From Nitrospinota bacterium (GTDB lineage: Bacteria > Nitrospinota_A > UBA7883 > JACRLM01): a stretch of 64,000 nt of DNA. Position numbers and translations under genes: made by a program. Below the pieces are notes generated by a model. It saw only the letters and a program-made list of their open reading frames with translations, was not told the origin of the DNA and did not search any database. The DNA lies in NCBI GenBank assembly GCA_016235255.1, contig JACRLM010000085.1, forward strand, positions 52,042-116,041, in the 5' to 3' direction. This document shows, piece by piece, positions 27,494 to 36,584 of the stretch (its first letter is position 1; every line of letters begins with the position of its first letter).

Positions 27494-27697
27494 CTAACCG
27501 TCGCTGTCGCCGTCTCCCTCGCCCTTTTCACCACGCTCGGCATGGCCGGCCATGGCGCGGGCCTGGGCGCTGATCTTCACCGCGTCCGATTTCGGGGCCG
27601 GGGCGGCCTGGGGCGCCTGGGCTTTTACTGCTGTTTTGGCGGCGGCGGCGCCTTTAATGGCGGCAACTCCCTGGGAAGCTCCAACTGGTGTGGGCAT
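27494..27697 (-). CDS. Small Ala-rich protein of unknown function
   Basis: A 67-residue protein rich in Ala, Lys and Gly. The start at ATG 27697 has AAGGAGAA eight bases upstream, and two terminators follow the gene, so expression is likely. The central KSDAVKISAQARAMAG resembles the D-x-V-x-I-S-x-x-A-R segment seen in FlgM and several flagellar or export-related proteins; this is a weak resemblance. The rest (VAAIKGAAAAKTAVKAQAPQ, then an acidic GEGDGDSDG tail) looks disordered. No membrane segment. No known family can be assigned. Confidence 0.66.
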   Translation of the reverse strand: MPTPVGASQGVAAIKGAAAAKTAVKAQAPQAAPAPKSDAVKISAQARAMAGHAERGEKGEGDGDSDG

Positions 27698-27856
27698 GAT
27701 AACTTCTCCTTTATTTTTTAAAACGGGGCCAGGCGCTTTTGCGTCAGTTAATCCCTAGTCGTCTTTATCGGCCGTTTCTTTTATAACTTTAGACCTTTTT
27801 AAGGGATTTTCCATAAAAATCGCCCCGCACGAAATAAAAGCGAAATCCTGCCCCCT

Positions 27857-29773
27857 TCAGGCCCCGGTTTTCCCTTCCACTTTCACATGTATCTTGATAT
27901 CGCCGTCCGCTTCCGCTTTCTTCTTGAGGTTGGAGACGAACTCGGCGTACACCCTTTCCCGCTTTTTCGCCAAAAGGCTCTTCTGCAGCTCCGGCAACTT
28001 GGCGGCCATCTCCTTTTCGTCCACGGCATGGCGCGAGGCCACCTTGAGCACCGCATAGCCCCCCTGCACCTGGACGTTGCGGGCCTCCCCGTCTCCCAGT
28101 TCGAAGGCTTCCATCATCACCCCGTCCCCCTTGACGGTAGCGGAGGAGACGTTGGCCCTGGAGTAAGGCTGGGTCCTCCCCACAATCTGGCCGAACGATT
28201 TTGCCGCATCGGCCAGCGGCTTGCCTTCATTGACCATCTTTTCGATCTTCGCGGCTGTGTCTTCCGCTTCCTTTATCCCTTTTTCGGCCTTATACCTGGC
28301 CGTCACCGCGGTCCCTATCGCTTCCAGCGCAGGGACATATGATGGATGGACAGCGTCCACCATGGCCACAAGGAAGCCCTCAGGCAGTTCCACCACGTCC
28401 GACACCGTCTTTTCCTTCAGCCCGAACACCACTTCCGTGACTTTCGTGGAATCGGAGAATCCGGGCAGGCGCCGTCCTTTGGGGGTGGTATAGCTGTTTA
28501 TCTTCACTTCAGGATGTTTGTCGGTGACCGAGGCGAAGTTTTCCGGCCTGATCTCCATCACAAGCGCTTTTAGAGCCGCCTGGGCCGCAGGCCTGGCCTT
28601 CGCCCCGCGCACCTTGCGCTCCACATCGCCTTTCACCTCGGCGAGCGGCGGTATCCGCCCGATCGTCCTGGAAAGCGACTGGACAACGTGGAAACCGAAC
28701 TGCGTCCGGAAAGGCTTTGAAATGTCCCCTTTGTCCATGGCGAACGCCACTTTCTCAAACTCCGGGACCATCATCCCTTTTTTGAACGAGCCCAGGTCCC
28801 CGCCGTTCTTCCCGGCCGGATCCTCGGACATCTCCCTGGCGACGGCGGCGAAATCCTCGCCCCCCGCCACCCGCTCATGGGCGCGCTTGATCTTTTTCTC
28901 CGCCTTCTCCACATCCGCGGCAGGCGCGTTGGCCGGCGCGGACACCAGGATATGCCTTGCGTGGACCTCGTCCGGGGTCTCAAACTCCGCCGTGTGGGCG
29001 GTGTAATATCCGGAAATCTCGTCCTCGGTCACCGTCACCTTGGAGGTGAATGCTGACGGCTCCATCATAAGCGCCCTGAAAGAGCGGCTCTCCGGCAGGC
29101 GGAACTCCTCTTTTTTCCCTTCAAACCACTTCTTCAGGTCCTCCACGGTGAACTTGAGGTTGCGCTCCATGTCCGTCGCGTTGATTTTCACAAAGTCCAC
29201 GGCCACCGGCTGGTTTTCGAACATATAATGGTTGCGCGCCTCCAGGCTGGACACTCGCACACTCCTCTCCACCATGGCGGCAAGCTTGGCCACCATAAGG
29301 TCGGTCTTGAACCCTTCCTCAAATATCGCCGGGGAAACGCCGGTCCTGTTCAGGTAATTCGTGTAGCGCTGCCTGTCGAACACCCCGTTGACCTTGAAGT
29401 CCGGTATGCTCTGTATGACCGTGGCAAGCTCCTCGTCGGAAATGATGATCCCCGCCTCCCTGGCGGCGCGCACCTGCAAGGCCCGGCCCACAAGGGAATT
29501 TAGCGCCACGGACTCCACGTTGAGCGCCTTTAGCGTTGCGGCGTCCAGTTGGCCGCCGAACTGACGGCGCAACCCCTCTTCCATCTGCTTTACGCTTTCG
29601 CTGAACTGGCGCCGGGTTATCACCTCCCCCGCCACGGTGGCGGCCACGCCCCCGTCCTGCGTTTCGCGCATGCTCCACACCAGGAACGCGGACGCCACGA
29701 ACGTGAGCGCCACGAACCATATGACCACCTTGCTTATCCAGGTCTTGGACCCTTCACGGAAAAAATTCAGCAT
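27857..29773 (-). CDS. ppiD: Periplasmic peptidyl-prolyl isomerase, PpiD/SurA type
   Basis: A 638-residue inner-membrane-anchored chaperone for outer-membrane proteins. It begins with MLNFFREGSKTWISKV and one membrane helix (about 15-34), typical of PpiD. Residues about 40-190 are the SurA N-like helical domain (AGEVITRRQFSESVKQMEEG). The parvulin domain lies at about 265-365 (VHARHILVS, GEDFAAVAREMSEDPAGKNGGDLGSF, GMMVPEFEKVAFAM, TQFGFHVVQ). A second parvulin-like but degenerate part follows. It is downstream of the tol-pal cluster on the same strand, separated by 47 bases from cpoB, consistent with an envelope-biogenesis operon. Confidence 0.92.
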   Translation of the reverse strand: MLNFFREGSKTWISKVVIWFVALTFVASAFLVWSMRETQDGGVAATVAGEVITRRQFSESVKQMEEGLRRQFGGQLDAATLKALNVESVALNSLVGRALQVRAAREAGIIISDEELATVIQSIPDFKVNGVFDRQRYTNYLNRTGVSPAIFEEGFKTDLMVAKLAAMVERSVRVSSLEARNHYMFENQPVAVDFVKINATDMERNLKFTVEDLKKWFEGKKEEFRLPESRSFRALMMEPSAFTSKVTVTEDEISGYYTAHTAEFETPDEVHARHILVSAPANAPAADVEKAEKKIKRAHERVAGGEDFAAVAREMSEDPAGKNGGDLGSFKKGMMVPEFEKVAFAMDKGDISKPFRTQFGFHVVQSLSRTIGRIPPLAEVKGDVERKVRGAKARPAAQAALKALVMEIRPENFASVTDKHPEVKINSYTTPKGRRLPGFSDSTKVTEVVFGLKEKTVSDVVELPEGFLVAMVDAVHPSYVPALEAIGTAVTARYKAEKGIKEAEDTAAKIEKMVNEGKPLADAAKSFGQIVGRTQPYSRANVSSATVKGDGVMMEAFELGDGEARNVQVQGGYAVLKVASRHAVDEKEMAAKLPELQKSLLAKKRERVYAEFVSNLKKKAEADGDIKIHVKVEGKTGA

Positions 29774-29820
29774 TTTCTAAAACCCCAATGTTTCTTGCCG
29801 GTCAAAAAGCGTAAGCAGAG

Positions 29821-30735
29821 TCACTGCCCCGCCGGTTTTAACATTTTCAGCAGTTCCGCCGCCGGAGCGGCCTCGCCGGAAGACGGATACTTTTCGAGCA
29901 CCGCCGCAAGCTTTTGCGCGGCCATATCCCCCTTCTTCATTTCCAGGTACGCGTGGGCGCCCTTTAAAAGCGCCGCCGGAGCTTTTGCGCTGGACGGATA
30001 TTTATCGGCCATCGCCGAAAGGGCCTCGGCCGCCTTCGGATAGTCCTTCATCGCATAGTAAGACTCGCCGGTCCAGTAAGCCGCCCCGTCCGCAAGTCCG
30101 GACGAAGGATAGTTCTTCATGAACGCCGAAAAACCGTTCACAGCCGCGCCATAGTCCCCCTGCAAATAAAGCAGGTAGGCCCGCTGGTATGTCTCCACGG
30201 TCTTTTCGGCCTCTGCCGCCGCCGGTTGCCTCTGCTCCCCGGAGGGTTGCGCCGGAGCGGCCGCCGCCGGGCGGGCCTCCACCACGTCCCGCGAAAGAGC
30301 CTCCACGGCCTTCTGGTGGCTTTTCCTGGAAATCCCGCTCTTATCCTCCATAAGCTGGATGAACGCCCTCAGTTCGGCGTGCAGGGTTTTCACGTCCCGC
30401 CTGGTCTCCTGCGCCACGGCTGTGGCGGCGGCGGTCCTCTCCACCACCTCCCCCTGATACTCGTTGGTCATCAGCGAGAAACTTTTCTCCAGCCGGTCCA
30501 TCCTCTCGGTAAGCATGGCCGACCGGCCGTTGAATTCCTCCATCTGGCCGGTCATCACCGTGACGGCGCGGTTTAGCTGATCCAAGTTCGCGGCCAGGTC
30601 CGCCTGGGCCACCATGGTCTTGCTTATCTGGCCGACGCGGTCGTCTATCCTGGTCATCTGCCCCTGCATGACGTTCTTCTCCTGTTTGGAGCGCGATGTT
30701 TCGCATGCCGTCAACGCGGCAAGCCCAAACGCCAC
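29821..30735 (-). CDS. cpoB: Cell division coordinator CpoB/YbgF-like TPR lipoprotein
   Basis: Last gene of the Tol-Pal cluster. An N-terminal coiled-coil part (about 15-110, MTRIDDRVGQISKT through MDRLEKSF) is followed by TPR repeats from about 180 (AYLLYLQGDYGAAVNGFSAF, NYPSSGLADGAAYWTGESYY, AEALSAMADKYPSSAKAP), the classical YbgF layout. LTAC near the N-terminus is a lipobox. The GTG at 30735 leaves a signal sequence of only ten residues without positive charge. In frame upstream, an ATT at 30780 with GGAG eight bases before it would give MIKLIDGAFRLAFVAVVAFG, a normal lipoprotein signal; no other usual start exists there. In E. coli CpoB links Tol function to peptidoglycan synthesis during division. 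Confidence 0.87.
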   Translation of the reverse strand: MAFGLAALTACETSRSKQEKNVMQGQMTRIDDRVGQISKTMVAQADLAANLDQLNRAVTVMTGQMEEFNGRSAMLTERMDRLEKSFSLMTNEYQGEVVERTAAATAVAQETRRDVKTLHAELRAFIQLMEDKSGISRKSHQKAVEALSRDVVEARPAAAAPAQPSGEQRQPAAAEAEKTVETYQRAYLLYLQGDYGAAVNGFSAFMKNYPSSGLADGAAYWTGESYYAMKDYPKAAEALSAMADKYPSSAKAPAALLKGAHAYLEMKKGDMAAQKLAAVLEKYPSSGEAAPAAELLKMLKPAGQ

Positions 30736-30802
30736 GACGGCGACAAACGCCAGCCGGAAGGCTCCGTCAATCAGTTTAATGACCGTTTCTCCGAACGTAA
30801 GA

Positions 30803-30828
30803 CAGGGGCACAGCGCGCCGTGCCCCTG
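30803..30828 (-). other. Intercistronic hairpin between pal and cpoB
   Basis: CAGGGGCAC and GTGCCCCTG form a perfect nine-pair stem with an eight-base loop. No T run follows on the minus strand, so it is not a standard terminator; it could protect or process the tol-pal message and set the lower level of cpoB. Confidence 0.55.
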
Positions 30829-30878
30829 CCATGTCCATCCACCGGACGCCGGACGGGCCGGCGATCCATAAGTTATCC

Positions 30879-31415
30879 CTATTTTGTCACCAGGAAATGC
30901 GCCCTGCGGTTCTTGGCCCAGGCTTCTTCGGAGTGGCCCGGATCAATGGGAAGCTCCTTGCCGTAGCTTATGGTGTAAAGCCTGTCGGCCTCCACGCCAA
31001 GCGACGTTAAGTAGTTCTTCGCGGCGGTGGCCCTTCGCTCGCCAAGGGCAAGGTTATACTCGGCTGTGCCGCGCTCGTCGCAGTGCCCTTCGATCTGCAC
31101 CTTCACCCCGGCGTGGGACTTCATCCATTCGCCGTTTTTCTTCAACAGTTCCCTGTCCTCCGCGGACAGGTCCGATTTGTCGAACTCAAAATGGATGTCC
31201 ACAAGCAGGGACTCCTCCACATAAGTGGCGCGTGATTCCTGCTGCTTGCGTTCCTCGGCGGACATGGCGCCATCCTGGCCGGCCGTGCCTGCCTTGTCAC
31301 CGGCGCCAGGGAGGGTCTCCTTCGATTTTGTGGAGCAAGCGCCCACGGACAACGCGACAGCGAAAGCCAACATCGCGATTGAGGCCAGTGAAATCCTCTT
31401 TGACATGCTTTTCAT
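30879..31415 (-). CDS. pal: Peptidoglycan-associated lipoprotein Pal
   Basis: A 178-residue outer-membrane lipoprotein that binds peptidoglycan and TolB. The signal peptide (MKSMSKRISLASIAMLAFAV) ends with the lipobox VGAC. The OmpA-like domain from about residue 72 has IHFEFDKSDLSAEDRELLKKN, VQIEGHCDERGTAEYN and LALGERRATAAKNYLTSLG, with the diaminopimelate-binding Asp and Arg in place. The start at ATG 31415 follows GGGAGAGGG; the earlier in-frame start adds unlikely residues. The 178 bases between tolB and pal hold a 16-bp inverted repeat, AACAGGC-CT-GCCTGTT (31456-31471), and no gene. Confidence 0.96.
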   Translation of the reverse strand: MKSMSKRISLASIAMLAFAVALSVGACSTKSKETLPGAGDKAGTAGQDGAMSAEERKQQESRATYVEESLLVDIHFEFDKSDLSAEDRELLKKNGEWMKSHAGVKVQIEGHCDERGTAEYNLALGERRATAAKNYLTSLGVEADRLYTISYGKELPIDPGHSEEAWAKNRRAHFLVTK

Positions 31416-31593
31416 GATTACCCTCTCCCTAATACGGCACAATGTTTATATTCCAAACAGGCCTGCCTGTTCCGTCATGGCTTGCTTTCAAAGCCCGTCC
31501 CGCCCTGAATAATCAAAGTCCAAATTTAGCAAACAGCCAGCCCCTTTTCAAGTTAATACGCCAACTTTACCGGAAGCGTTCACCCTCGCCCGT

Positions 31594-32949
31594 TTATTTC
31601 CTCTCTATGGCCGGAGCCGTTCCCCACGACGGGGAATAGGCGCCGCCTGCCATGTTGGTCACCTGCAGGACGTTGGAGCCGTCCGGATTAATTATGTATA
31701 TCTGCTTGGAGCCGCTTCTGCTGGAGGAAAAGGCGATGTTCCTGCCGTTGGGCGACCATGAGGGGCTTTCGTCCGACCCGGCGCCGCTGGTGATTATCCT
31801 CGCGTCCCTGCTCTCGTTGACGTTGACAAGCCCAATCTTGAAATTCGGGCCCGTCAGCGACGAATAGGCGATATAGTCCCCCTTGGGCGACCATTCAGCC
31901 TCGTCGTTATAACTGCCCGACCAGGTTATCCGCCGTTCCTCGCCTCCCCCGGTATTCATCACGTATATCTGCGGCGCGCCGGTCTTGTCCGAGGTGAAGG
32001 CGATGCGGCCCCCGTCGGGGGAGAACGACGGCGAAGTGGCGATGGCGTTGGCGGAGGTCAACTGTTTGAGCCCGCTGCCGTCGGCGTTGCATATAAATAT
32101 GTTCGAATGCCCAGCCTTGGAAATGGAGAACACGATTTTCCCGCCGTCCGGTGACCATTCACCGGCGGAATTGAGCCCCAGCCTGCGGGATATGGGTATG
32201 CGGGCTCCGTTCTTTATGTCCACCGCGTAAAGGTCCGGGTTGCGGAACTTGTATGTGGTGAACAGGATTATGTCCCGCTTCGGGTTCCAGTGGGGGAAAA
32301 GCACCAGCGACTTGTCGTAGGTTATCTGCGTGGGCGCCGCCCCGTCGTAGTCCATCACGAAAAGCTCCTTGCGCCCGCCGGCCTTGGACAAAATCGCCAT
32401 GCGGGTCTTGGCCACTCCCTGCTCGCCGGTGAGCCGGGATAGCATGTCGTCGGAGAACTGGTGGACCATCTGCCGGAACAGGTTCTTCGTGGCGGTGTAG
32501 ATCACCGAGAAATAAAGCTTCTTCGTCTGCACGTCGTACACCCTGGTGTCCAGGAACATGGCGCCGCCCGGCTTATACCCGATGTTCCCTTTCACCACGA
32601 AATTGGAGGCCAGCGTGCGCCACTCGTCAAAGGCGATGCCGTTGGCCGCCTTCAGGTCCTTTTCCAGCGCCTGCTTCATCAGCTGCTGGTTGTCCACCAT
32701 CTTGAAATAACCGGTGGCCTTAAGGTCGAAGTTGACGATCCTGGCCGCCTCTTTGCCGAGCCCTTCCTTGTCGTCGCCCGCCGCCTGCATGTCCGGCACG
32801 GCAACTTCGATGGCCTGGGAACCGGTCCGGGACACGCCAAGCCACACGCTCTCCTGTGCCGAGGCGGGGTCTTGGAGGAACAGTCCGGCGAAAAACGCGA
32901 CTGCCGCAATGACCGTGCCCGCCCGCGTCATAAAACTTTTTTTTCTCAT
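31594..32949 (-). CDS. tolB: Tol-Pal system protein TolB
   Basis: Periplasmic beta-propeller protein that cycles between TolA and Pal. Starting at ATG 32949 the protein is 451 residues with a signal peptide (MRKKSFMTRAGTVIAAVAFF, cleaved near ASAQE). Residues to about 160 form the TolB N domain (IVNFDLKATGYFKMVD). Six WD-like propeller blades follow, each with the family pattern such as EWSPDGGKIVFSI, SFSPDGGRIAFTSDKTGAPQIYV, WSPNGRNIAFSSSRSGSKQI. The longer frame to 32973 overlaps the end of tolA and lacks a ribosome site. Confidence 0.95.
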   Translation of the reverse strand: MRKKSFMTRAGTVIAAVAFFAGLFLQDPASAQESVWLGVSRTGSQAIEVAVPDMQAAGDDKEGLGKEAARIVNFDLKATGYFKMVDNQQLMKQALEKDLKAANGIAFDEWRTLASNFVVKGNIGYKPGGAMFLDTRVYDVQTKKLYFSVIYTATKNLFRQMVHQFSDDMLSRLTGEQGVAKTRMAILSKAGGRKELFVMDYDGAAPTQITYDKSLVLFPHWNPKRDIILFTTYKFRNPDLYAVDIKNGARIPISRRLGLNSAGEWSPDGGKIVFSISKAGHSNIFICNADGSGLKQLTSANAIATSPSFSPDGGRIAFTSDKTGAPQIYVMNTGGGEERRITWSGSYNDEAEWSPKGDYIAYSSLTGPNFKIGLVNVNESRDARIITSGAGSDESPSWSPNGRNIAFSSSRSGSKQIYIINPDGSNVLQVTNMAGGAYSPSWGTAPAIERK

Positions 32950-32956
32950 CTTCTGG

Positions 32957-33811
32957 TCAGTCCCGTACTTCATAAATGAAAGTGAAATGCACCGTCAACG
33001 AGTCTCCGGCATATCCCGGCGGAAGCTGGGGGAACGGCCCCGCGCGGCTCACCGCCGCCACGGCGCTCTCGTCCATCTGGGTGTTGCCGGAGGAACGTTC
33101 CAGCATCACTCCGCTGATTGCGCCGTCCTTTAATATCGTGAACTTCACCGTTGGATTCACCCTTTTGCCGGTTATGGTGATGCCGTGGGTGAGCCAGTTT
33201 TCGTTTATCTTGCGCTCCACCACGCCGCCATACCAGGCGTATGGGAATTGTCCGCCGCCGCCGGGAGCTTCAAAACTCATGCTGCCAGGCTTCCCTCCGG
33301 GCACACCCCCCGGCACGCCTCCGGGGACTCCTTCCTTGCTTCCCTTTATTTTCTGCGGCGGAGCGGATGCGGCCTTTTCCTCTTTCTCCGTTTCTTTCTT
33401 CTCTTTCTTGTCGTCCTTCTTCTCTTCTTTTTTAGGCTTGTCTTCCTGCTTGGGGACGATCTTTTTGGCTGTCATGGCCTTCTTGGTCTTCACCTCCGGC
33501 TCGGACACCACCTCCTTCTTGGCGGTGGTGGCCTTTTTCACCGGAGTCTGGGCGGCCGGTTCTTCCGCCTTTTCCGCCTGTGGCGGAGGGGGTGGCGGCG
33601 GGCCGGGTGACGTTCCGGCGGAGGGTATGGACACCAGGTTCACCGAATAGCCCGCCATGTACGTTTTCGGCTTGAACACAAGCGCCGGGGCGATGGTGAC
33701 GATCAAAAACAACGCCACGTGCGCCAGCGCGGAAAAGCCCATCGAGGCGGCAAGCTGGCCCGGGGTGTTCAAGTCCCGGTCCCTTAAAGATACCTGCTGT
33801 TCCCGGCTCAT
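32957..33811 (-). CDS. tolA: TolA/TonB-type energy-transducing protein
   Basis: About 284 residues. One membrane helix at about 27-48 (FSALAHVALFLIVTIAPALVF) is followed by Pro-rich (PGPPPPPPP) and then long Lys/Glu-rich sequence (KKEEKKDDKKEKKETEKEEK), the rod that spans the periplasm. A VPGG tandem repeat (three copies) precedes the C-terminal TonB/TolA-like domain (FPYAWYGGVVERKINENWL, VKFTILKDGAISGVMLERSSG, VHFTFIYEVRD). Position between tolR and tolB says TolA. ATG 33811 is chosen; an upstream TTG at 33832 is less likely. Confidence 0.88.
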   Translation of the reverse strand: MSREQQVSLRDRDLNTPGQLAASMGFSALAHVALFLIVTIAPALVFKPKTYMAGYSVNLVSIPSAGTSPGPPPPPPPQAEKAEEPAAQTPVKKATTAKKEVVSEPEVKTKKAMTAKKIVPKQEDKPKKEEKKDDKKEKKETEKEEKAASAPPQKIKGSKEGVPGGVPGGVPGGKPGSMSFEAPGGGGQFPYAWYGGVVERKINENWLTHGITITGKRVNPTVKFTILKDGAISGVMLERSSGNTQMDESAVAAVSRAGPFPQLPPGYAGDSLTVHFTFIYEVRD

Positions 33812-33878
33812 GCTCCATTCGCCGCCCCGCAAAGCCGCCGGTCTCCGTCCCGCCGGGATTCATCGCGCCTGGACCTTA

Positions 33879-34331
33879 TCATTTTTTCTTTCCGGCGTCC
33901 TCTTCCGGGGATATCTCGGTGACCATGCCAAGCTTTTCCACCCCCGCTTTTTTCACCAATCCCATCACGCTGACAACCCGGCCGTACTCTATGTCCTTGT
34001 CCGCCCTCAAATAGACCTCCGGCTGGGCTCCCCCGGCCACCACGCTCTTCAGTTTTTCGGAAAGGTCCTTGGGCGTCACCCTTTTTTCGTTGAAGAACAG
34101 CGCCCCGTCCTTGCGCAGCGACACCATGTTCTCCTCCTTCACCTCGATGATCCCGCTGGGCTCCGCCTCTTTTGGCAGGTTTATGTCTATCCCGCTCTGC
34201 ATCATGGGGGCGGTGACCATGAATATCACCAGCAGCACCAGCATCACGTCCACAAAGGGGGTGATGTTGATCTCGGTCATCAGGGTGGACTGTTTCCGGC
34301 GGAACCGTTTGCCGCCGCTATCCTGCATCAT
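33879..34331 (-). CDS. tolR: Biopolymer transport protein TolR/ExbD
   Basis: A 150-residue inner-membrane protein with one membrane helix containing the essential Asp: [20 protein letters not shown]. The periplasmic part has [31 protein letters not shown] and [18 protein letters not shown]. With TolQ it forms the proton channel that powers TolA. A much longer frame reaching 34937 overlaps tolQ and is a shadow. The ATG at 34331 lies two bases after the tolQ stop. Confidence 0.95.
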   Translation of the reverse strand: MMQDSGGKRFRRKQSTLMTEINITPFVDVMLVLLVIFMVTAPMMQSGIDINLPKEAEPSGIIEVKEENMVSLRKDGALFFNEKRVTPKDLSEKLKSVVAGGAQPEVYLRADKDIEYGRVVSVMGLVKKAGVEKLGMVTEISPEEDAGKKK

Positions 34332-34333
34332 GG

Positions 34334-35080
34334 TCAGGATCTTCTGATATAGATGCGGTCGATCAGCGAAAGCATGTCCAGCGAGAAGTTGTCCATCTCC
34401 GTGGCCTTTATCTTCACCCGGTAAAGGAAATAGTTGTAGCCCATGACGGCGGGGATGGCTGTGAAAAGCCCGGCTGCGGTGGCTATCAGCGCCTCCGCTA
34501 TCCCCGGCGCCACCACGGCAAGGCTGGCCGACTGCTTGGCGCCTATGCCCGAAAAGGCGCTCATCACCCCCCACACCGTGCCGAACAGCCCGATGAATGG
34601 GGTGACAGACCCGGTTGTCCCCAAAAATATCAGCCAGCGCTCCAGCTTGGTCACCTCCTGCGCCGTGGCCCGCTCCAAAGACCGGCCGATGGAATCCAGC
34701 TTCTCCAAAAGGAAACCGTCCTCCGGATTGGCCTGCTCGCTTTGCGTGATGCGGAACTGCGTTGCAAGCTCGATATACCCGGCCAGGAAAACCCTGGCCA
34801 TGGAGCAGTTCCGAAGTTTCTTGGCGTATGCGTATATCTGGTCGAGCTGGGCTTTCTTGGCGAAATACTCCTTGAAAAGCTCCGTTTCCGCCCTGATCGT
34901 TTTGTACAGCCTCAACTTGTGGATCATGATCCCCCACGACACCAGCGAGAAAAGAAAAAGGGTGGCAAGCACCCCCTTGCTGACAAGACCGGCGCTTGTG
35001 ACCATGTCCGAAATGCTCAGCTCCCCCACCGGGGCCGCCTGGACAATCAGGTTTTGGACAAAATTAAGGTATGACGACAT
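34334..35080 (-). CDS. tolQ: Proton channel protein TolQ/ExbB
   Basis: A 248-residue membrane protein with three helices. The first is at about 35-55 ([20 protein letters not shown]). The second and third carry the family segments [20 protein letters not shown] and [20 protein letters not shown], in which Thr and Pro residues line the channel. It heads the tolQ-tolR-tolA-tolB-pal-cpoB run. The 184 bases upstream (35081-35264) contain no gene; they probably hold the operon promoter but no clear boxes are seen. GTGAG precedes the ATG. Confidence 0.95.
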   Translation of the reverse strand: MSSYLNFVQNLIVQAAPVGELSISDMVTSAGLVSKGVLATLFLFSLVSWGIMIHKLRLYKTIRAETELFKEYFAKKAQLDQIYAYAKKLRNCSMARVFLAGYIELATQFRITQSEQANPEDGFLLEKLDSIGRSLERATAQEVTKLERWLIFLGTTGSVTPFIGLFGTVWGVMSAFSGIGAKQSASLAVVAPGIAEALIATAAGLFTAIPAVMGYNYFLYRVKIKATEMDNFSLDMLSLIDRIYIRRS

Positions 35081-35264
35081 GGCTATATAGAACTCACGTT
35101 ATGAGGCTTAAACATCTTTACATGGCTCCCAAACACTAAAACAGTTTAATTTCAGTTGGAATAGATGTCAATGTACATATTTGTACGGACAGGGGTCAGA
35201 GGATTTGGCGCTGAGTTGTATAGAAAAACGCTTTTAGAAGGAAAATGACCGCCTGAACGAAAGC

Positions 35265-36584
35265 CTACTCCGGCTTTTCCCTCACCGTGAGCGTCAGCCC
35301 TTTCTGGCCGGTGACTTCCACCCGGGCGCCCTTTGTGATGTGGCCGGACTGGGGAAGTGCGCTCCACAACTCCCCGCTGACGAAAATTTCGCCCCCGGTC
35401 TCCGGGACTATGTCCGTCTGCGCCTCGCCGATCGCCCCGGCCATCCCTTCCGCCCCTGTAGTCACCCGGCGGTACTGGGCGCACACACCGGATCCGACGA
35501 GGAAAAAGAAGAACGCCGCCGTGAACAGCGTCATGGAAATTATCACCGACAGGCTGATCCGCATATACTCGTCCGGCGAGTCTATGAGCATAAGCGACCC
35601 TATCACAAGCGCGATCACCCCTCCCATGGTCAACGTGCCGTAACTTGGCACCCATATCTCCAGCAGGAAAAGGATGATGGCCAGGATTATCAGAAGCGCC
35701 CCGGCGTAGTTGACCGGCAGGGTCTGCAATGAATAAAACGCCAGTATCAGGCATATTGCGCCGATGATCCCCGGCAGCACCGCCCCCGGGTTGGACAGCT
35801 CGAAGAACAGACCGTAAAACCCGAGCATCATCAGTATATACGCCACGTTCGGGTTGGCCAGCGCGTCGAATATCCGCTCCCGCCAGTTCATCTCCAGCCG
35901 TTTGATCTCAAGCCCGGCGGTGGCCAATGTCTTGTCCCCCGCGCCGGTCTTCACAGTCCTGCCGTTTATGGCGGCAAGCAGCGAAGGCAAATCTTCCGCC
36001 ACAAGGTCGGCCACTTTTTCGCGCACCGCCTCCGTCTCCGAAAGGGAGGCTCCGGCGCGCACCATCTCCTCCCCGATATCCGCGTTGCGCCCGCGCTGCT
36101 CGGCGATGGAGCGGATATAAGCGGCCGCGTCGTTGGTCACCTTGCGTTTCATGGTCTTGTCCATCCCCTCCCCCCCCATGTTCACCGGGGAGGCGGCGCC
36201 GATGTTTGTGCCGGGGGCCATGGCGGCCACGTGGGCGGCCATGGTGATGAACGCCCCTGCCGAGGCCGCGCGCGACCCGCTTGGCGCCACATACACCACC
36301 ACAGGCTTTGGCGAGCGCTGAATCTCTTTTATGATCTGGCGCATGGAAGTGTCCAGCCCGCCGGGGGTGTCCATCTCTATAATGAGCGTCTCAACGGCGG
36401 GATCCGCCTCGGCGGCCTGTATGCCTTTAACGATATATTCGGCGGAGACCGGGCTTATCGGCCCGTTGACGGTGATCACCAGCGCCGACTTTCCACCGGC
36501 GGAGGACGAAGCGGCCAGCGAAAACAGGCCCGCCAGCGCAAAGGAAAGGCTGAAAGCCGCACGGACAAAGCGTTTGACGTTCAT
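35265..36584 (-). CDS. NfeD-type membrane serine protease (ClpP-class, long form)
   Basis: A 439-residue protein with a signal peptide (MNVKRFVRAAFSLSFALAG), a ClpP-like protease domain at about 30-220 (IEMDTPGGLDTSMRQII, the nucleophile Ser in SRAASAGAFITMAA), four or five membrane helices at about 235-355, and a C-terminal OB-fold NfeD domain (GAIGEAQTDIVPETGGEIFVSGELW). This is the long NfeD (NfeD1b) form, usually paired with a slipin/stomatin gene; no stomatin is adjacent here. The ATG at 36584 overlaps the upstream mazF stop as ATGA, an unexpected translational link between a toxin and a membrane protease. Confidence 0.92.
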   Translation of the reverse strand: MNVKRFVRAAFSLSFALAGLFSLAASSSAGGKSALVITVNGPISPVSAEYIVKGIQAAEADPAVETLIIEMDTPGGLDTSMRQIIKEIQRSPKPVVVYVAPSGSRAASAGAFITMAAHVAAMAPGTNIGAASPVNMGGEGMDKTMKRKVTNDAAAYIRSIAEQRGRNADIGEEMVRAGASLSETEAVREKVADLVAEDLPSLLAAINGRTVKTGAGDKTLATAGLEIKRLEMNWRERIFDALANPNVAYILMMLGFYGLFFELSNPGAVLPGIIGAICLILAFYSLQTLPVNYAGALLIILAIILFLLEIWVPSYGTLTMGGVIALVIGSLMLIDSPDEYMRISLSVIISMTLFTAAFFFFLVGSGVCAQYRRVTTGAEGMAGAIGEAQTDIVPETGGEIFVSGELWSALPQSGHITKGARVEVTGQKGLTLTVREKPE

